45,823 nt of DNA from an uncultured Opitutia bacterium. Its GTDB lineage: Bacteria; Verrucomicrobiota; Verrucomicrobiia; Opitutales; Opitutaceae. The stretch spans positions 1 to 45,823 of the forward strand of contig CAIMFY010000052.1 of the NCBI GenBank assembly GCA_903840415.1, given 5' to 3'. The translations under genes and the position numbers were made by a program. Shown piece after piece: positions 8,292 through 16,724 of this stretch. Every line of letters begins with the position of its first letter. The first letter of the stretch is position 1. The notes below the pieces were generated by a model. The model saw nothing but the letters and a program-made list of their open reading frames with translations. It searched no databases and was not told the origin of the DNA.

Positions 8292-9416
8292 ATGAACGCC
8301 AAACTCTTCAAAAATCTTGCGATGCCGATTGCCCTAGTCGCGATCTGCGTGTTTTTCGCCGTGAAGGAGCCGGCGTTTCTTGGGCCGCGCAACCTCACGC
8401 AACTCATCGTCGAGTTTTCGATCACCGGCACGCTCGCGATGGGCATGTTCATGATTCTGCTCACCGGCCAAATCGATCTTTCGGTCGGCAGCGGCGTCGG
8501 GCTCATTGGTGGAATCGCAGCCGTGCTCGTGTTTCAGCATGGCTGGCCGGCGCCGGCGGCGATGGGCCTGGCGTTTGTCGCCGCCCTCGTGCTGTGGACG
8601 GCGATGGGCACGCTCATCGTGCGGCAGCGCATCCCGTCGTTCATCATCACGCTGGGAGGCCTGCTGATTTTCAAGGGACTGTTCTGGCTCGTCATCCAAA
8701 ACTCGACGATCCCGGTTTCGCGCGGCGACGAGGAAAATCTCTACTCGCGGCTCACGACCTACTACCTGCCGGACTCGATCGGTTTCGCTCTCGTCACGGT
8801 CGTCTTGATTCTGCTCAACGTCCTCGAGTGGCGCAGCCGCGTCGCCCGCACCGCGCACCAGATTTCCAATCCGCCCGTCGCTCGCACCGCAGCAAAATGG
8901 ATCGTGATGGCCGCCGTTTCGCTGGGGCTGGTTTATTTTTTCAACCATTTCCGCGGCGTGCCGCTCTCGTTGCTGGTTCTCGCGGGCACGGCCGGCGTCG
9001 TTTATTTCCTGACGCAACACACGCCGTTCGGCCGCTATCTCTACGCGATCGGTGGCAACGAAGAAGCCGCCGTGCTCTCCGGCATCGCCGTCAACCGCGT
9101 CCTCGTCGGGGCTTATGTGCTGATGGGCGTGACGGTCGCGCTCACCGGATTCATGACGACGGCCTACTCCGGCGCCTCGACGACGACGGTCGGCGACTTG
9201 ATGGAACTCGACGCCATCGCCGCGTGCGTGATCGGCGGCACGGCTCTGAAAGGCGGCCGCGGCACCGTGTGGGGCGTGATTTTCGGCGCGCTCATCATGA
9301 CCGCGCTGCTCAACGGCATGACGCTCCTCGCCGTCTCGCCCGAGATCAAATTCATCGCCCGCGGCGGCGTGCTCACGCTCGCGGTGTGGATGGATGTGAA
9401 GCTCGGGCGGCAATGA
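8292..9416 (+). CDS. xylH: D-xylose-type ABC transporter, permease
   Basis: A 374-residue inner-membrane permease with about ten hydrophobic segments. It contains the branched-chain/ribose-type permease signatures LTGQIDLSVGSGVGLIGG near the N-terminus and YAIGGNEEAAVLSGI plus AIAACVIGGTALKGGRGTV near the C-terminus. Length and an extra central insertion (about 170-220) agree with XylH rather than RbsC. It follows xylG by 6 bp and ends the operon. The solute route is XylF to XylH, powered by XylG. Confidence 0.92.
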   Translation: MNAKLFKNLAMPIALVAICVFFAVKEPAFLGPRNLTQLIVEFSITGTLAMGMFMILLTGQIDLSVGSGVGLIGGIAAVLVFQHGWPAPAAMGLAFVAALVLWTAMGTLIVRQRIPSFIITLGGLLIFKGLFWLVIQNSTIPVSRGDEENLYSRLTTYYLPDSIGFALVTVVLILLNVLEWRSRVARTAHQISNPPVARTAAKWIVMAAVSLGLVYFFNHFRGVPLSLLVLAGTAGVVYFLTQHTPFGRYLYAIGGNEEAAVLSGIAVNRVLVGAYVLMGVTVALTGFMTTAYSGASTTTVGDLMELDAIAACVIGGTALKGGRGTVWGVIFGALIMTALLNGMTLLAVSPEIKFIARGGVLTLAVWMDVKLGRQ

Positions 9417-9500
9417 GTGTCAGATTCGGCAGCTTTACAAAAACTTGACGGAGCGAGTGCTTGAAATTCGCCGCTATCGATTTTACTTTCCGCACTGAAC

Positions 9501-10244
9501 ATGACAGCGGTGCTCGTTCCATCATGTCGGAGATTTTCTCGCAGCGCGCTGCGATTGCTGGAGCAATCGTTGGCGGTCGTCATCGGGCTGTTTTGCGCCC
9601 AGACCGTCGTTGCCCAGACCGCAGTTTCGAATCTTGGCCAGTTGACCAATTCATGGGCTGGAATTGGAAACAGGGCATCTGACGGTGCCAATTTTGCCAG
9701 AGCCGTCAGCTTCACGACCGGCGGAACCGCCGTCGATTTTACCGGCGCGATACTGCTCCTAACAGTTACGCCATCTTTGTCGCAACCCACCGGCCTCACT
9801 GTGACGCTCAACAGCGGATTCGGGACCGGCGGTTCGACCGGAGTGCTGGCCACCTTGACGGGCGAATCAGCTCCTGCCCCCCTCAGTCCCACCACTTTTT
9901 CATACACGTCGACGTCTCCGATTACACTCTCACCCAACTCGACCTATTGGCTTCAAGTCGCGGCGCCCGGCACTCCGAGCGACACGATGTTCAGTTGGAC
10001 AACCACCGCCGTTGATAACAATGCCGTGGATGTCGGCGGTCTGGCCGGCTGGACGATCGGCTTGAATTATTTCATTACGAACAACGGCGGTGGCTTATGG
10101 ACGTCATCCTCATTTGGCGGCGTGAATCAATTTTCAGTGCAGTATCAGGCGGCCATTCCCGAGTCCTCGACCTATGCGGCGCTTTTCGGGCTGTCCGCCT
10201 TGGGATTCGCAGCCTATCGTCGACGACACCGGCATTCGGCCTGA
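9501..10244 (+). CDS. PEP-CTERM sorting-signal protein
   Basis: A 247-residue exported protein. An N-terminal signal segment (about 18-39, ending near VVAQ) is followed by a Thr/Ser/Gly-rich beta-type domain of about 170 residues with 'SPITLSPNSTYWLQVA', reminiscent of the choice-of-anchor families. The C-terminus has the tripartite exosortase signal: PES motif in IPESSTYAALFG, a hydrophobic helix LSALGFAAY and a basic tail RRRHRH. PES replaces the usual PEP. The protein should be processed by an exosortase, not encoded in this window, and delivered to the cell surface or exopolysaccharide. Base composition is less GC-rich than the neighbours. Binding function is unknown. Confidence 0.8.
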   Translation: MTAVLVPSCRRFSRSALRLLEQSLAVVIGLFCAQTVVAQTAVSNLGQLTNSWAGIGNRASDGANFARAVSFTTGGTAVDFTGAILLLTVTPSLSQPTGLTVTLNSGFGTGGSTGVLATLTGESAPAPLSPTTFSYTSTSPITLSPNSTYWLQVAAPGTPSDTMFSWTTTAVDNNAVDVGGLAGWTIGLNYFITNNGGGLWTSSSFGGVNQFSVQYQAAIPESSTYAALFGLSALGFAAYRRRHRHSA

Positions 10245-10301
10245 TCGAACTGAATAAGCCGGAAAGGAAAACCGGAGAGCGTAAGGAGTTGGCGGATTAG
10301 A

Positions 10302-10378
10302 TTTGGAGCGGTAGAGTAGGCAGGAGCCGTTAGACGGCCACGCCGGTAAAAGGCTCCTGCCTACTCTACCTTTGGAGC
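10302..10378. repeat. 61-bp palindromic element with 8-bp flanking direct repeats (MITE/REP-like)
   Basis: The arms ggtagagtaggcaggagcc (10310-10328) and its exact reverse complement (10352-10370) are 19 bp each and perfect. They enclose a 23-bp loop that holds a smaller stem CGGC-cac-GCCG. The whole is flanked by identical 8-bp direct repeats TTTGGAGC (10302-10309 and 10371-10378), which look like a target-site duplication. It lies between the convergent ends of the PEP-CTERM gene and dnaJ. It could also act as a bidirectional terminator, although there is no long T-tract. There is no internal coding region. Confidence 0.75.
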
Positions 10379-10418
10379 TATTTCCCGCCGCCATGCTCCG
10401 CGCTTGGGGCGCCCGCCC

Positions 10419-11582
10419 TCAGAAAAACTTCTTCGCTTTTTCGAAAAAGGTTTTCGAGGTCGGCTCCGCGGCGTCGCCGCTCACCCGTGCGAACTCCTCC
10501 AGAATCTTCCGCTGCTCCGCCGTGAGCGACTGCGGCACCTCGACCTGCACGCGCACGAGCTGGTCGCCCTGGTGGCCGCCGCGCAGGCTCGGCATGCCCT
10601 TGCTGCGGAGCCGGAAGGTCGTGCCGCTCGGTGTGGCCGGCGGAATTTTCAGCGAGGCTTTGCCAAACAGCGTCGGCACCTCGATCGGACCGCCGAGCGT
10701 CGCGAGCGTGAACTTGATCGGAATCTCGCAAAACAGATCTTCGCCCTGACGCTCGAAGAGTTCGTGCTCCTTCACCGCGAGCACAATGTAGAGATCGCCG
10801 TTTTGGCCGCCGGCCATGCCGGCTTCGCCGTTGCCGGTCGAGCGCAGCCGCGAGCCGGTGTCGACGCCCGGTGGAATGCGGACGTTAAGCTTGGTGTTCT
10901 TCGCCACGCGGCCCTCGCCCCGGCAGGCGGTGCATGGTTTATCGACTTTCGTGCCGGCGCCGCCGCAGGTCGGACACGTCTGGGTGAAGGTGATGATGCC
11001 GCCCGAGCGGCGAATCTGGCCCGCACCGCGGCACGTCGGACACGTCACGCGGCGCGAACCGGGCTCCGCGCCGGAGCCGTCGCAGCGTTCACAGGCCATC
11101 GCCTTGCGGAACGATATCTCCTTCTCCAAGCCGCGCGCCGCCTCCTCGAGCGTGATTTCCAAATCGTAGCGGAGATCGGCGCCATCACGACCACCGTCGC
11201 GGGCGCCGCCACCGCCGAACATCTCTTCGAAAATTCCGCCGCCGCCCCCGCCACCCTGCTGGCCAAAGACCTCGCGGAAAATATCAAACGGATCGTGGAA
11301 GCCGCCACCGCCAGCGCCACCGAAGCCGCCCGGCCCGCGCGGCACGCCGCCGCCACCCTCGAACGCCGCCGCGCCGTAACGATCGTAGGCGGCGCGTTTG
11401 TCGGCATCGCTCAGCACTTCGTAGGCGTGCGAGACTTTCTTGAACATCTCCTCCGCCTCCTTGTTGCCCGGATTCTTGTCGGGGTGAAATTGCACGGCCT
11501 TCTTGCGGTAGGCCTTTTTCATCTCCTCCGCCGTCGCCGTCTTCTCGACGCCGAGCAGTTCGTAGTAGTCGTCCTTTGCCAT
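10419..11582 (-). CDS. dnaJ: Chaperone protein DnaJ
   Basis: A 387-residue class I Hsp40. Its J domain (about 4-69) contains HPDKN, which stimulates the DnaK ATPase. A Gly/Phe-rich stretch (about 75-130) follows, then a zinc domain (about 155-215) with all four CxxCxGxG repeats: [24 protein letters not shown] and CTACRGEG. The C-terminal substrate-binding domain is complete. The ATG lies 6 bp after the grpE stop, so it is the last gene of the manA-AsmA-grpE-dnaJ unit. No dnaK is in the window. Cytoplasmic. Confidence 0.96.
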   Translation of the reverse strand: MAKDDYYELLGVEKTATAEEMKKAYRKKAVQFHPDKNPGNKEAEEMFKKVSHAYEVLSDADKRAAYDRYGAAAFEGGGGVPRGPGGFGGAGGGGFHDPFDIFREVFGQQGGGGGGGIFEEMFGGGGARDGGRDGADLRYDLEITLEEAARGLEKEISFRKAMACERCDGSGAEPGSRRVTCPTCRGAGQIRRSGGIITFTQTCPTCGGAGTKVDKPCTACRGEGRVAKNTKLNVRIPPGVDTGSRLRSTGNGEAGMAGGQNGDLYIVLAVKEHELFERQGEDLFCEIPIKFTLATLGGPIEVPTLFGKASLKIPPATPSGTTFRLRSKGMPSLRGGHQGDQLVRVQVEVPQSLTAEQRKILEEFARVSGDAAEPTSKTFFEKAKKFF

Positions 11583-11588
11583 GTTCGG

Positions 11589-12173
11589 TTAGGCTTTTTT
11601 TTCGGGGCCGCTCGACAACACCACCGCAGCGGGCCGCAGGAGGCGACCGTTGAGCGAGTAACCGGTGCGCACCACGGTGAGCACATGCTCCTCCTTCACC
11701 TCGACGCTCGCCTGGTGCGAAAGCGACTCGTGTTGATGTGGATCGAAAGCTTGGCCGGCGGGATTGATTTCCTTGAGACCGTGATTCGCTAGCGCGCCGC
11801 GAAGTTGCGCGAGGACCATGTCGATGCCGCCGGTGAGCGACTTCAAATCGGCGTTGGGTTGCTTCGCGGCGGCGAGGCCGAGCGCGAGATTATCGAGCGC
11901 CGGCAACAAGTCTTCGAGGACGCGCGAAGTCGCGAGTTGCCGCAATTCGTCTTTTTCCCGAACGGTGCGGCGGCGAAAATTTTCGAGGTCGGCCACCGCT
12001 CGCATGAACTTGTCGTAGTTCGCGGCGGCCTCGGCCTTCGCCACGGCGAGTAGGTCAGGCATCGGCTGGGCCTCAGCAGGCTTGGCGTCGGCAGGCGTAG
12101 TGGCCGCGGCGAGCGGATCGGGTTGGGCAGCAGTCGCGTTGTTCAATGGGTCGTTGGATTCGGACTCGGGCAT
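11589..12173 (-). CDS. grpE: Nucleotide exchange factor GrpE
   Basis: A 194-residue GrpE, which releases ADP from DnaK. An Ala/Pro-rich N-terminal tail (1-45) is followed by a long helix containing YDKFMRAVADLENFRRRTVREK, the usual GrpE core. The C-terminal beta domain has AFDPHQHESL and VLTVVRTGYSLNGRLLRPAAVVLS, all typical. It lies 23 bp downstream of the AsmA-like gene and 6 bp upstream of dnaJ. No CIRCE or heat-shock promoter could be recognised just upstream. Confidence 0.95.
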   Translation of the reverse strand: MPESESNDPLNNATAAQPDPLAAATTPADAKPAEAQPMPDLLAVAKAEAAANYDKFMRAVADLENFRRRTVREKDELRQLATSRVLEDLLPALDNLALGLAAAKQPNADLKSLTGGIDMVLAQLRGALANHGLKEINPAGQAFDPHQHESLSHQASVEVKEEHVLTVVRTGYSLNGRLLRPAAVVLSSGPEKKA

Positions 12174-12196
12174 GGATGCAAAGAGCGCTTACTCAA

Positions 12197-13048
12197 CTAC
12201 GGCTTTTTGGTTTCTTCAAGTTTCTCCCGCAGGCCGCGCAACAGGTCGGTCGCCTTGCCGCCGGCGTCCTTTAGCATCGCCTCGCCGGACTTCGCCACTT
12301 CGCGTGCCGAACCGCCCAGCGTCCGGCCCAAATCGCCGGGCACGAGCCGGCTCAGCGCCGGCCCGAGATTTTCCGCCGCTACGCGCCGGAGCACATCGGG
12401 CACAAGCAGTTGCTGGGCGGTGGTCACGTTTTCGTAGTGTTGGTCGATGGCGAGGTTGTAGTCGTGCAGGTCGGGTATCGCGCCGGAATAATCGGCGAGC
12501 GTGAGTTGGTCGAAGCGGAGCGCGAGTTTGCGAATCAGAAATTTCCGAGCGGGCGCGGGGGGCGCAGCCGGCGCAGGAGCCCGCGCGGGCGGGGCGGAAG
12601 CCGGAGCCATCGCCGGCGCTGGCGGAGCGATGAGCCCGAGATTTTGTTCGAAAACTTCGGCATTCGATCGGCCGTCGGCGCGGCGCACGAGCGCGACCCG
12701 ACGCACATCGAGCACCAATTCATCGAGCACGATCCGTTCGGAGAACAGCGAGAGCAGATCGCCGGCGGCGCGAAATTCGCGCAGTTGCACGAAGTCGCCC
12801 GCCGGAAACGCGGGCGGATTGGTCAGCACGAGACCGCGAATCGTCAGCTGGCCGGTGACGGGGTTGCACGAGAGGCTGGAGACGCTGGCGTCGAAGCCCG
12901 TGCGTGTCTGAATCTGGCCCGTCACCACTATGGGCAGCAGCAACATCCAAGCGAGCGCCGCGAGCGAAAACAGCGCCGCGATCAATACGAGCAGCTTGAA
13001 CAAAATCCCGGCCCGCCGAGATCGTTCGCGGGGTAGCAGCACGGGCAT
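12197..13048 (-). CDS. AsmA-like single-pass membrane protein
   Basis: A 283-residue protein with an N-terminal membrane anchor (about 16-42). The following region resembles the start of AsmA/DUF748-type envelope proteins: TGFDASVSSLSCNPVTGQLTI, then ALVRRADGRSNAEV. A long Pro/Ala linker (about 140-170) leads to a second beta-rich segment and a helical C-terminus. AsmA-like proteins act in the periplasm in lipid or outer-membrane homeostasis; the role here is unknown. It starts 3 bp after the manA stop and is followed by grpE after 23 bp, so it is probably cotranscribed with both. Much shorter than true AsmA. Confidence 0.62.
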   Translation of the reverse strand: MPVLLPRERSRRAGILFKLLVLIAALFSLAALAWMLLLPIVVTGQIQTRTGFDASVSSLSCNPVTGQLTIRGLVLTNPPAFPAGDFVQLREFRAAGDLLSLFSERIVLDELVLDVRRVALVRRADGRSNAEVFEQNLGLIAPPAPAMAPASAPPARAPAPAAPPAPARKFLIRKLALRFDQLTLADYSGAIPDLHDYNLAIDQHYENVTTAQQLLVPDVLRRVAAENLGPALSRLVPGDLGRTLGGSAREVAKSGEAMLKDAGGKATDLLRGLREKLEETKKP

Positions 13049-13051
13049 GGC

Positions 13052-14041
13052 TCAGCTGAAATTTTCCGTCACGAGGAGGATGGCCGTCGTCTCGGCGGTA
13101 AAGGTAAACGCACCGGCAAAGGGCAGCAGCACGTTGTCGCCGCGATCGATCTTCTGGCCGAAGGGCGGCCGGCTGCCCGGGGTGTTTTCGAGGTTCGCGC
13201 GGACGGCGCCGCTCACGACGCTGAGGATGCGCGCCTGCTCGCCCGCCCGCACATGGAATCGCTCGCCGGCACCGAGCACGACGCGGCGGATGGAAAACTC
13301 CGGCGCGTCGGCAATCGTGCCCGAAGTCGGTGCCGCCCGCAACGCCGCCGGCTCGAAGTCGTTCCAATCGATCGAGCGCAGCGATTCGGCGACGTGCAGC
13401 GTGCGCGGCTGGCCGTCGAGGCCCACGCGGCCCCAGTCGTAAACCCGAAATGTCGTGTCGGAGTTTTCCTGAATTTCGAGGATGAGGTTGCCCGCATCGA
13501 TCGCGTGCACCTGGCCGCTGTGGACGAGAATCGAATCCCCCGCCGCCACCCGAAAATGATGCACGCAGTCCTCGACCGTGCCTTCAGCGATCGCACGCTC
13601 AAACCGATCGCGCGTCACGCCGCGCTTCAACCCGACGATCAGGTGGGCGTCGGGCGCGGTATGGGCGATATACCAGTTTTCCGTTTTCGGCTCCGCGCCA
13701 CCCAGCACCTTGGCGAGCGCGGCCGGCGGATGGACTTGCAGGCTCAGCCGTTCGCGGCAGTCGAGCCACTTCACGATAATGGGAAATGGTTTCCCGATTG
13801 ACCACTTCGGCCCCATCACGTCGGCGCCGTGCTCCGCCAGCACTTGGCGCAATGACTGACCATTGAGTGCACCGCCCTGCACCACCGACTGCGCCTCCGG
13901 CCGATCCACGATCTCCCAGCTCTCACCGATGGAGCCGCCGGCGGGTGACGGCGGGAGCGTCCGACCGAGGGCGGTTTCGAGGGCACGACCGCCCCAGACG
14001 CGCTCCTGATAGAGAGGGTGAAAACGGAGGAGTTCGCGCAT
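13052..14041 (-). CDS. manA: Mannose-6-phosphate isomerase, class I
   Basis: A 329-residue phosphomannose isomerase interconverting fructose-6-phosphate and mannose-6-phosphate. Zinc-ligand regions are visible: LQVHPP, KTENWY (Glu) and HSGQVHAIDAG (His). It begins FHPLYQERVWGGRALE, typical of the bacterial short class I form. The gene opens a minus-strand unit manA-AsmA-like-grpE-dnaJ with a 3-bp gap to the next gene. It is divergent from ftsK with about 100 bp between the starts. The product could feed mannose-containing glycans or GDP-mannose. Confidence 0.92.
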   Translation of the reverse strand: MRELLRFHPLYQERVWGGRALETALGRTLPPSPAGGSIGESWEIVDRPEAQSVVQGGALNGQSLRQVLAEHGADVMGPKWSIGKPFPIIVKWLDCRERLSLQVHPPAALAKVLGGAEPKTENWYIAHTAPDAHLIVGLKRGVTRDRFERAIAEGTVEDCVHHFRVAAGDSILVHSGQVHAIDAGNLILEIQENSDTTFRVYDWGRVGLDGQPRTLHVAESLRSIDWNDFEPAALRAAPTSGTIADAPEFSIRRVVLGAGERFHVRAGEQARILSVVSGAVRANLENTPGSRPPFGQKIDRGDNVLLPFAGAFTFTAETTAILLVTENFS

Positions 14042-14143
14042 GAAAGTTGGAAGAGTTGGAAGTGAGACGGCCGCAGGGGGGTTTACATTTGACCGCCCAG
14101 CATGTTAGCGTGGAATTCGCACGGCTTTAGCCGGCTCACACAA

Positions 14144-16675
14144 ATGTCCAAGTCAGAGACTTCAAACCCAAACGACAATCCCTCGTTCCAAGCGCCGCGT
14201 TACCGGCCCAATTGGATCGCGACGCTTGTGCTGCTCTTTGTCGTCGCGTTTCTCTCGGTCGCGCTCCTCGACTACAGTCCGGCTCAGGTCGGCAGCCCGT
14301 TTCGCTCCACCGAAGCCGCCGCGCAGAACTTGGCGGGTTGGATCGGGTCCGACACCGTGTGGGTGCTGCTCTATGCGCTCGGTGCGAGCACTTGGCTGAT
14401 GCCGTTTCTGTTCATTTGGCTGCTTTACCTCGCGGTGCGCAGCTCGCGACACCTGACCTCCGGCCGCAGCGTCGCGATGATCGTGGCGTGCGTCACCTGC
14501 GCGGGTTTGGCGGCGATGTTTGACACCCTGAAATGGGGCAGCGACCCGTTGAAATGGGGCAGCGACTATTTCGCAAAGGGTCTGGGCGGCCTGATCGGTT
14601 CGATGCTTTATCACCGACTGCTCGCCAACTCGCTCGGGGCGTTCGGCTCGGGCCTGTTGCTCAGCCTCGTGTATTGCGGCGCGCTGTTAATCGTTTTCAC
14701 GAAGGACATCGGCAGCGAAATCGAGAAAATCTTCGCCAATCTCTCGGCTTGGTGGGCTTCACGCGCCCAAAGAAAAGCGGCCCTCCTCGAACTCCGCGCC
14801 AAGGAAAAGGAAGCGCAGGCAAAACAAAAAACCGCCGTCGCCGCCGTCACACGCGCCGTGCCCGCCACGCCGCTGCCGGCCCCAGTCGGCCCGACCGGCA
14901 AGAAGACCTTCGTGCCGAATTCCGCCGAGGATCCGCTCGCCAAATCCGCGGCGCGCCCCGCCGATTCGCTGCCGCCACCACCCACGGCCCTCAAGCCCGA
15001 AGCTAAGTCCGCCCCCGTGCTCAAGCTCGCCAGCACCGCCCGCGCCGCCGCACCCGAATCTGCTGCCGCCACCACGACCCCAGCCAAGGTCGAGCTCAAC
15101 ATCGTCAAGCCCGAAGAACCGAAGAAAGCGAAACAGGTCACACTGCCGCAAAGCGACGATGCCAATTACCAGTTCCCGCCGCTCTCGTTGCTCAAGGAGC
15201 AGTCCGGCCCGGCCGCCGGCAACAGCGAGGCTGAGCACCGCACCAACGCGGAAAACCTTCTCCGCATCCTCGGCGAATTCGGCGTCGAGGTCACGCTCGG
15301 CGAAATTCACGTCGGCCCCGTCATCACTCGCTACGAAGTCGTGCCGGCCGCCGGCGTGCGCGTTGAAAAAATTTCCGGCCTCGATAAGAATATCTCGCTC
15401 GGCATGAAGGCGCAGTCCGTCCGCATCCTCGCACCGATTCCCGGCAAGGCCGCGGTCGGAGTCGAAGTGCCGAACCAGCACGCCACCGCCGTCGGCCTCC
15501 GCGGCATTTTGGAGAGCGAAGACTGGGCCGGCGCGAAGGCGGAGTTGCCCATCGCGCTCGGCAAAGACGTCTCCGGCAAACCCCTCGTCTCCGATCTCAC
15601 GAAAATGCCGCACTTGCTGATCGCGGGCGCGACCGGTTCGGGGAAATCCGTCTGCATCAACGCCATCATCGCCTCCATCCTCTACTCGAAGAGCCCGAAG
15701 GACGTGCGCCTCATTATGGTCGATCCGAAGGTGGTCGAGCTGAAGGTTTTCAATTCGCTCCCGCACATGCTCATTCCGGTTCTCACCGAGCCGAAAAAAG
15801 TCCCGGGTGCACTCAAGTGGCTCCTCAGCGAGATGGAGCAGCGCTACCAAATCTTCGCGAAGGAGAACGTCCGCAACATCATCGGCTTTAACAACCGCAA
15901 GCGCACCCCGAAGCCCGAGACGCCGCCCGCCGGGACGCAAGTCGCCCTCACCGGCGTCGATCCGCTCGCCGCCGACGATCTCGAGATTCCCGATCGCCTG
16001 CCCTATATCGTCGTCATCATGGACGAACTCGCCGATCTCATGATGGTCGCGCCCGCCGAAATCGAAACCAACATCGCCCGCCTCGCGCAACTCGCCCGCG
16101 CCGCCGGTATCCACCTTATCATCGCCACGCAGCGGCCCTCGGTGAACGTCATCACCGGCATCATCAAGGCGAACCTCCCCTCGCGCATCGCGTTCCAAGT
16201 CGCCTCGCAAGTGGACTCGCGCACCATCCTCGACGGCAAGGGCGCCGAGACGCTCATCGGTCGTGGCGATATGCTCTTCACGCCGCCTGGCACCTCGAAA
16301 CTGGTGCGCGCCCAAGGCGCGTTCGTGTCCGACGACGAGATCAACATGGTGGTCGAATTCCTCAAGAAAAACGGCCCACCGATCTACGCCTCGCACGTCC
16401 AAGCTCAGATCGACCGCGCCGCAAAGGAGGCTGATGACGAGGAGAACGGCACCGAGGAAGACGACGATCTCGGTGACGACAGCGAGCTTTACGATCAGGC
16501 GCTCGATGTCCTCAAGTCCACCAAGCGTGCCAGCACCTCGATGCTCCAGCGCCGCCTCCGGATCGGTTACAACCGCGCCGCCCGCATCATGGAAATCATG
16601 GAGGAAAAAGGCATCGTCGGCCCGGAAAACGGCTCGAGTCCCCGCGAAATCCTCGTCGATCTGGATTCGCTCTAG
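14144..16675 (+). CDS. ftsK: DNA translocase FtsK
   Basis: An 843-residue DNA translocase (857 if the in-frame ATG at 14102 is used; neither has a clear ribosome site). The N-terminal domain (about 25-190) has four hydrophobic segments that anchor it at the division septum. A Pro/Ala/Lys-rich linker follows (about 215-350). The motor domain has Walker A GATGSGKSVCINAI (near residue 495) and Walker B YIVVIMDELADLMM. The C-terminal winged-helix gamma domain (about 785-843), with TSMLQRRLRIGYNRAARIME, reads KOPS sites. An in-frame 21-bp tandem duplication lies in the membrane domain (14529-14570). It is followed by the RodZ-like gene after 49 bp. Confidence 0.95.
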   Translation: MSKSETSNPNDNPSFQAPRYRPNWIATLVLLFVVAFLSVALLDYSPAQVGSPFRSTEAAAQNLAGWIGSDTVWVLLYALGASTWLMPFLFIWLLYLAVRSSRHLTSGRSVAMIVACVTCAGLAAMFDTLKWGSDPLKWGSDYFAKGLGGLIGSMLYHRLLANSLGAFGSGLLLSLVYCGALLIVFTKDIGSEIEKIFANLSAWWASRAQRKAALLELRAKEKEAQAKQKTAVAAVTRAVPATPLPAPVGPTGKKTFVPNSAEDPLAKSAARPADSLPPPPTALKPEAKSAPVLKLASTARAAAPESAAATTTPAKVELNIVKPEEPKKAKQVTLPQSDDANYQFPPLSLLKEQSGPAAGNSEAEHRTNAENLLRILGEFGVEVTLGEIHVGPVITRYEVVPAAGVRVEKISGLDKNISLGMKAQSVRILAPIPGKAAVGVEVPNQHATAVGLRGILESEDWAGAKAELPIALGKDVSGKPLVSDLTKMPHLLIAGATGSGKSVCINAIIASILYSKSPKDVRLIMVDPKVVELKVFNSLPHMLIPVLTEPKKVPGALKWLLSEMEQRYQIFAKENVRNIIGFNNRKRTPKPETPPAGTQVALTGVDPLAADDLEIPDRLPYIVVIMDELADLMMVAPAEIETNIARLAQLARAAGIHLIIATQRPSVNVITGIIKANLPSRIAFQVASQVDSRTILDGKGAETLIGRGDMLFTPPGTSKLVRAQGAFVSDDEINMVVEFLKKNGPPIYASHVQAQIDRAAKEADDEENGTEEDDDLGDDSELYDQALDVLKSTKRASTSMLQRRLRIGYNRAARIMEIMEEKGIVGPENGSSPREILVDLDSL
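14529..14570 (+). repeat. 21-bp tandem duplication inside ftsK
   Basis: A 17-bp identical block, tgaaatggggcagcgac, occurs at 14529-14545 and 14550-14566, with a 21-bp period. It encodes the peptide repeat LKWGSDP-LKWGSDY in a loop between predicted membrane helices. The reading frame is kept. Confidence 0.85.
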
Positions 16676-16724
16676 GCTTCAAATTCCACTTCCCCTTTCC
16701 GGCGCAACCGCCTAACTCACCCCC

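Noticed and set aside
9461-9488. TTGAAA-N16-TTACTT before the PEP-CTERM gene as a promoter
   Set aside because: The -10 box is poor and the implied leader would be only a few nucleotides; such matches occur by chance.
12720-13367. Long open frame overlapping manA and the AsmA-like gene on the same strand
   Set aside because: It is rich in Arg and Ala without any domain, and both overlapped genes have clear motifs; a GC-rich shadow frame.
14091-14120. TTTACA/TTGACC elements between manA and ftsK as a promoter
   Set aside because: No acceptable -10 box at proper spacing.
14759-16402. 547-codon open frame antisense to ftsK
   Set aside because: No recognisable domain; the sense strand has Walker motifs and the FtsK gamma domain.
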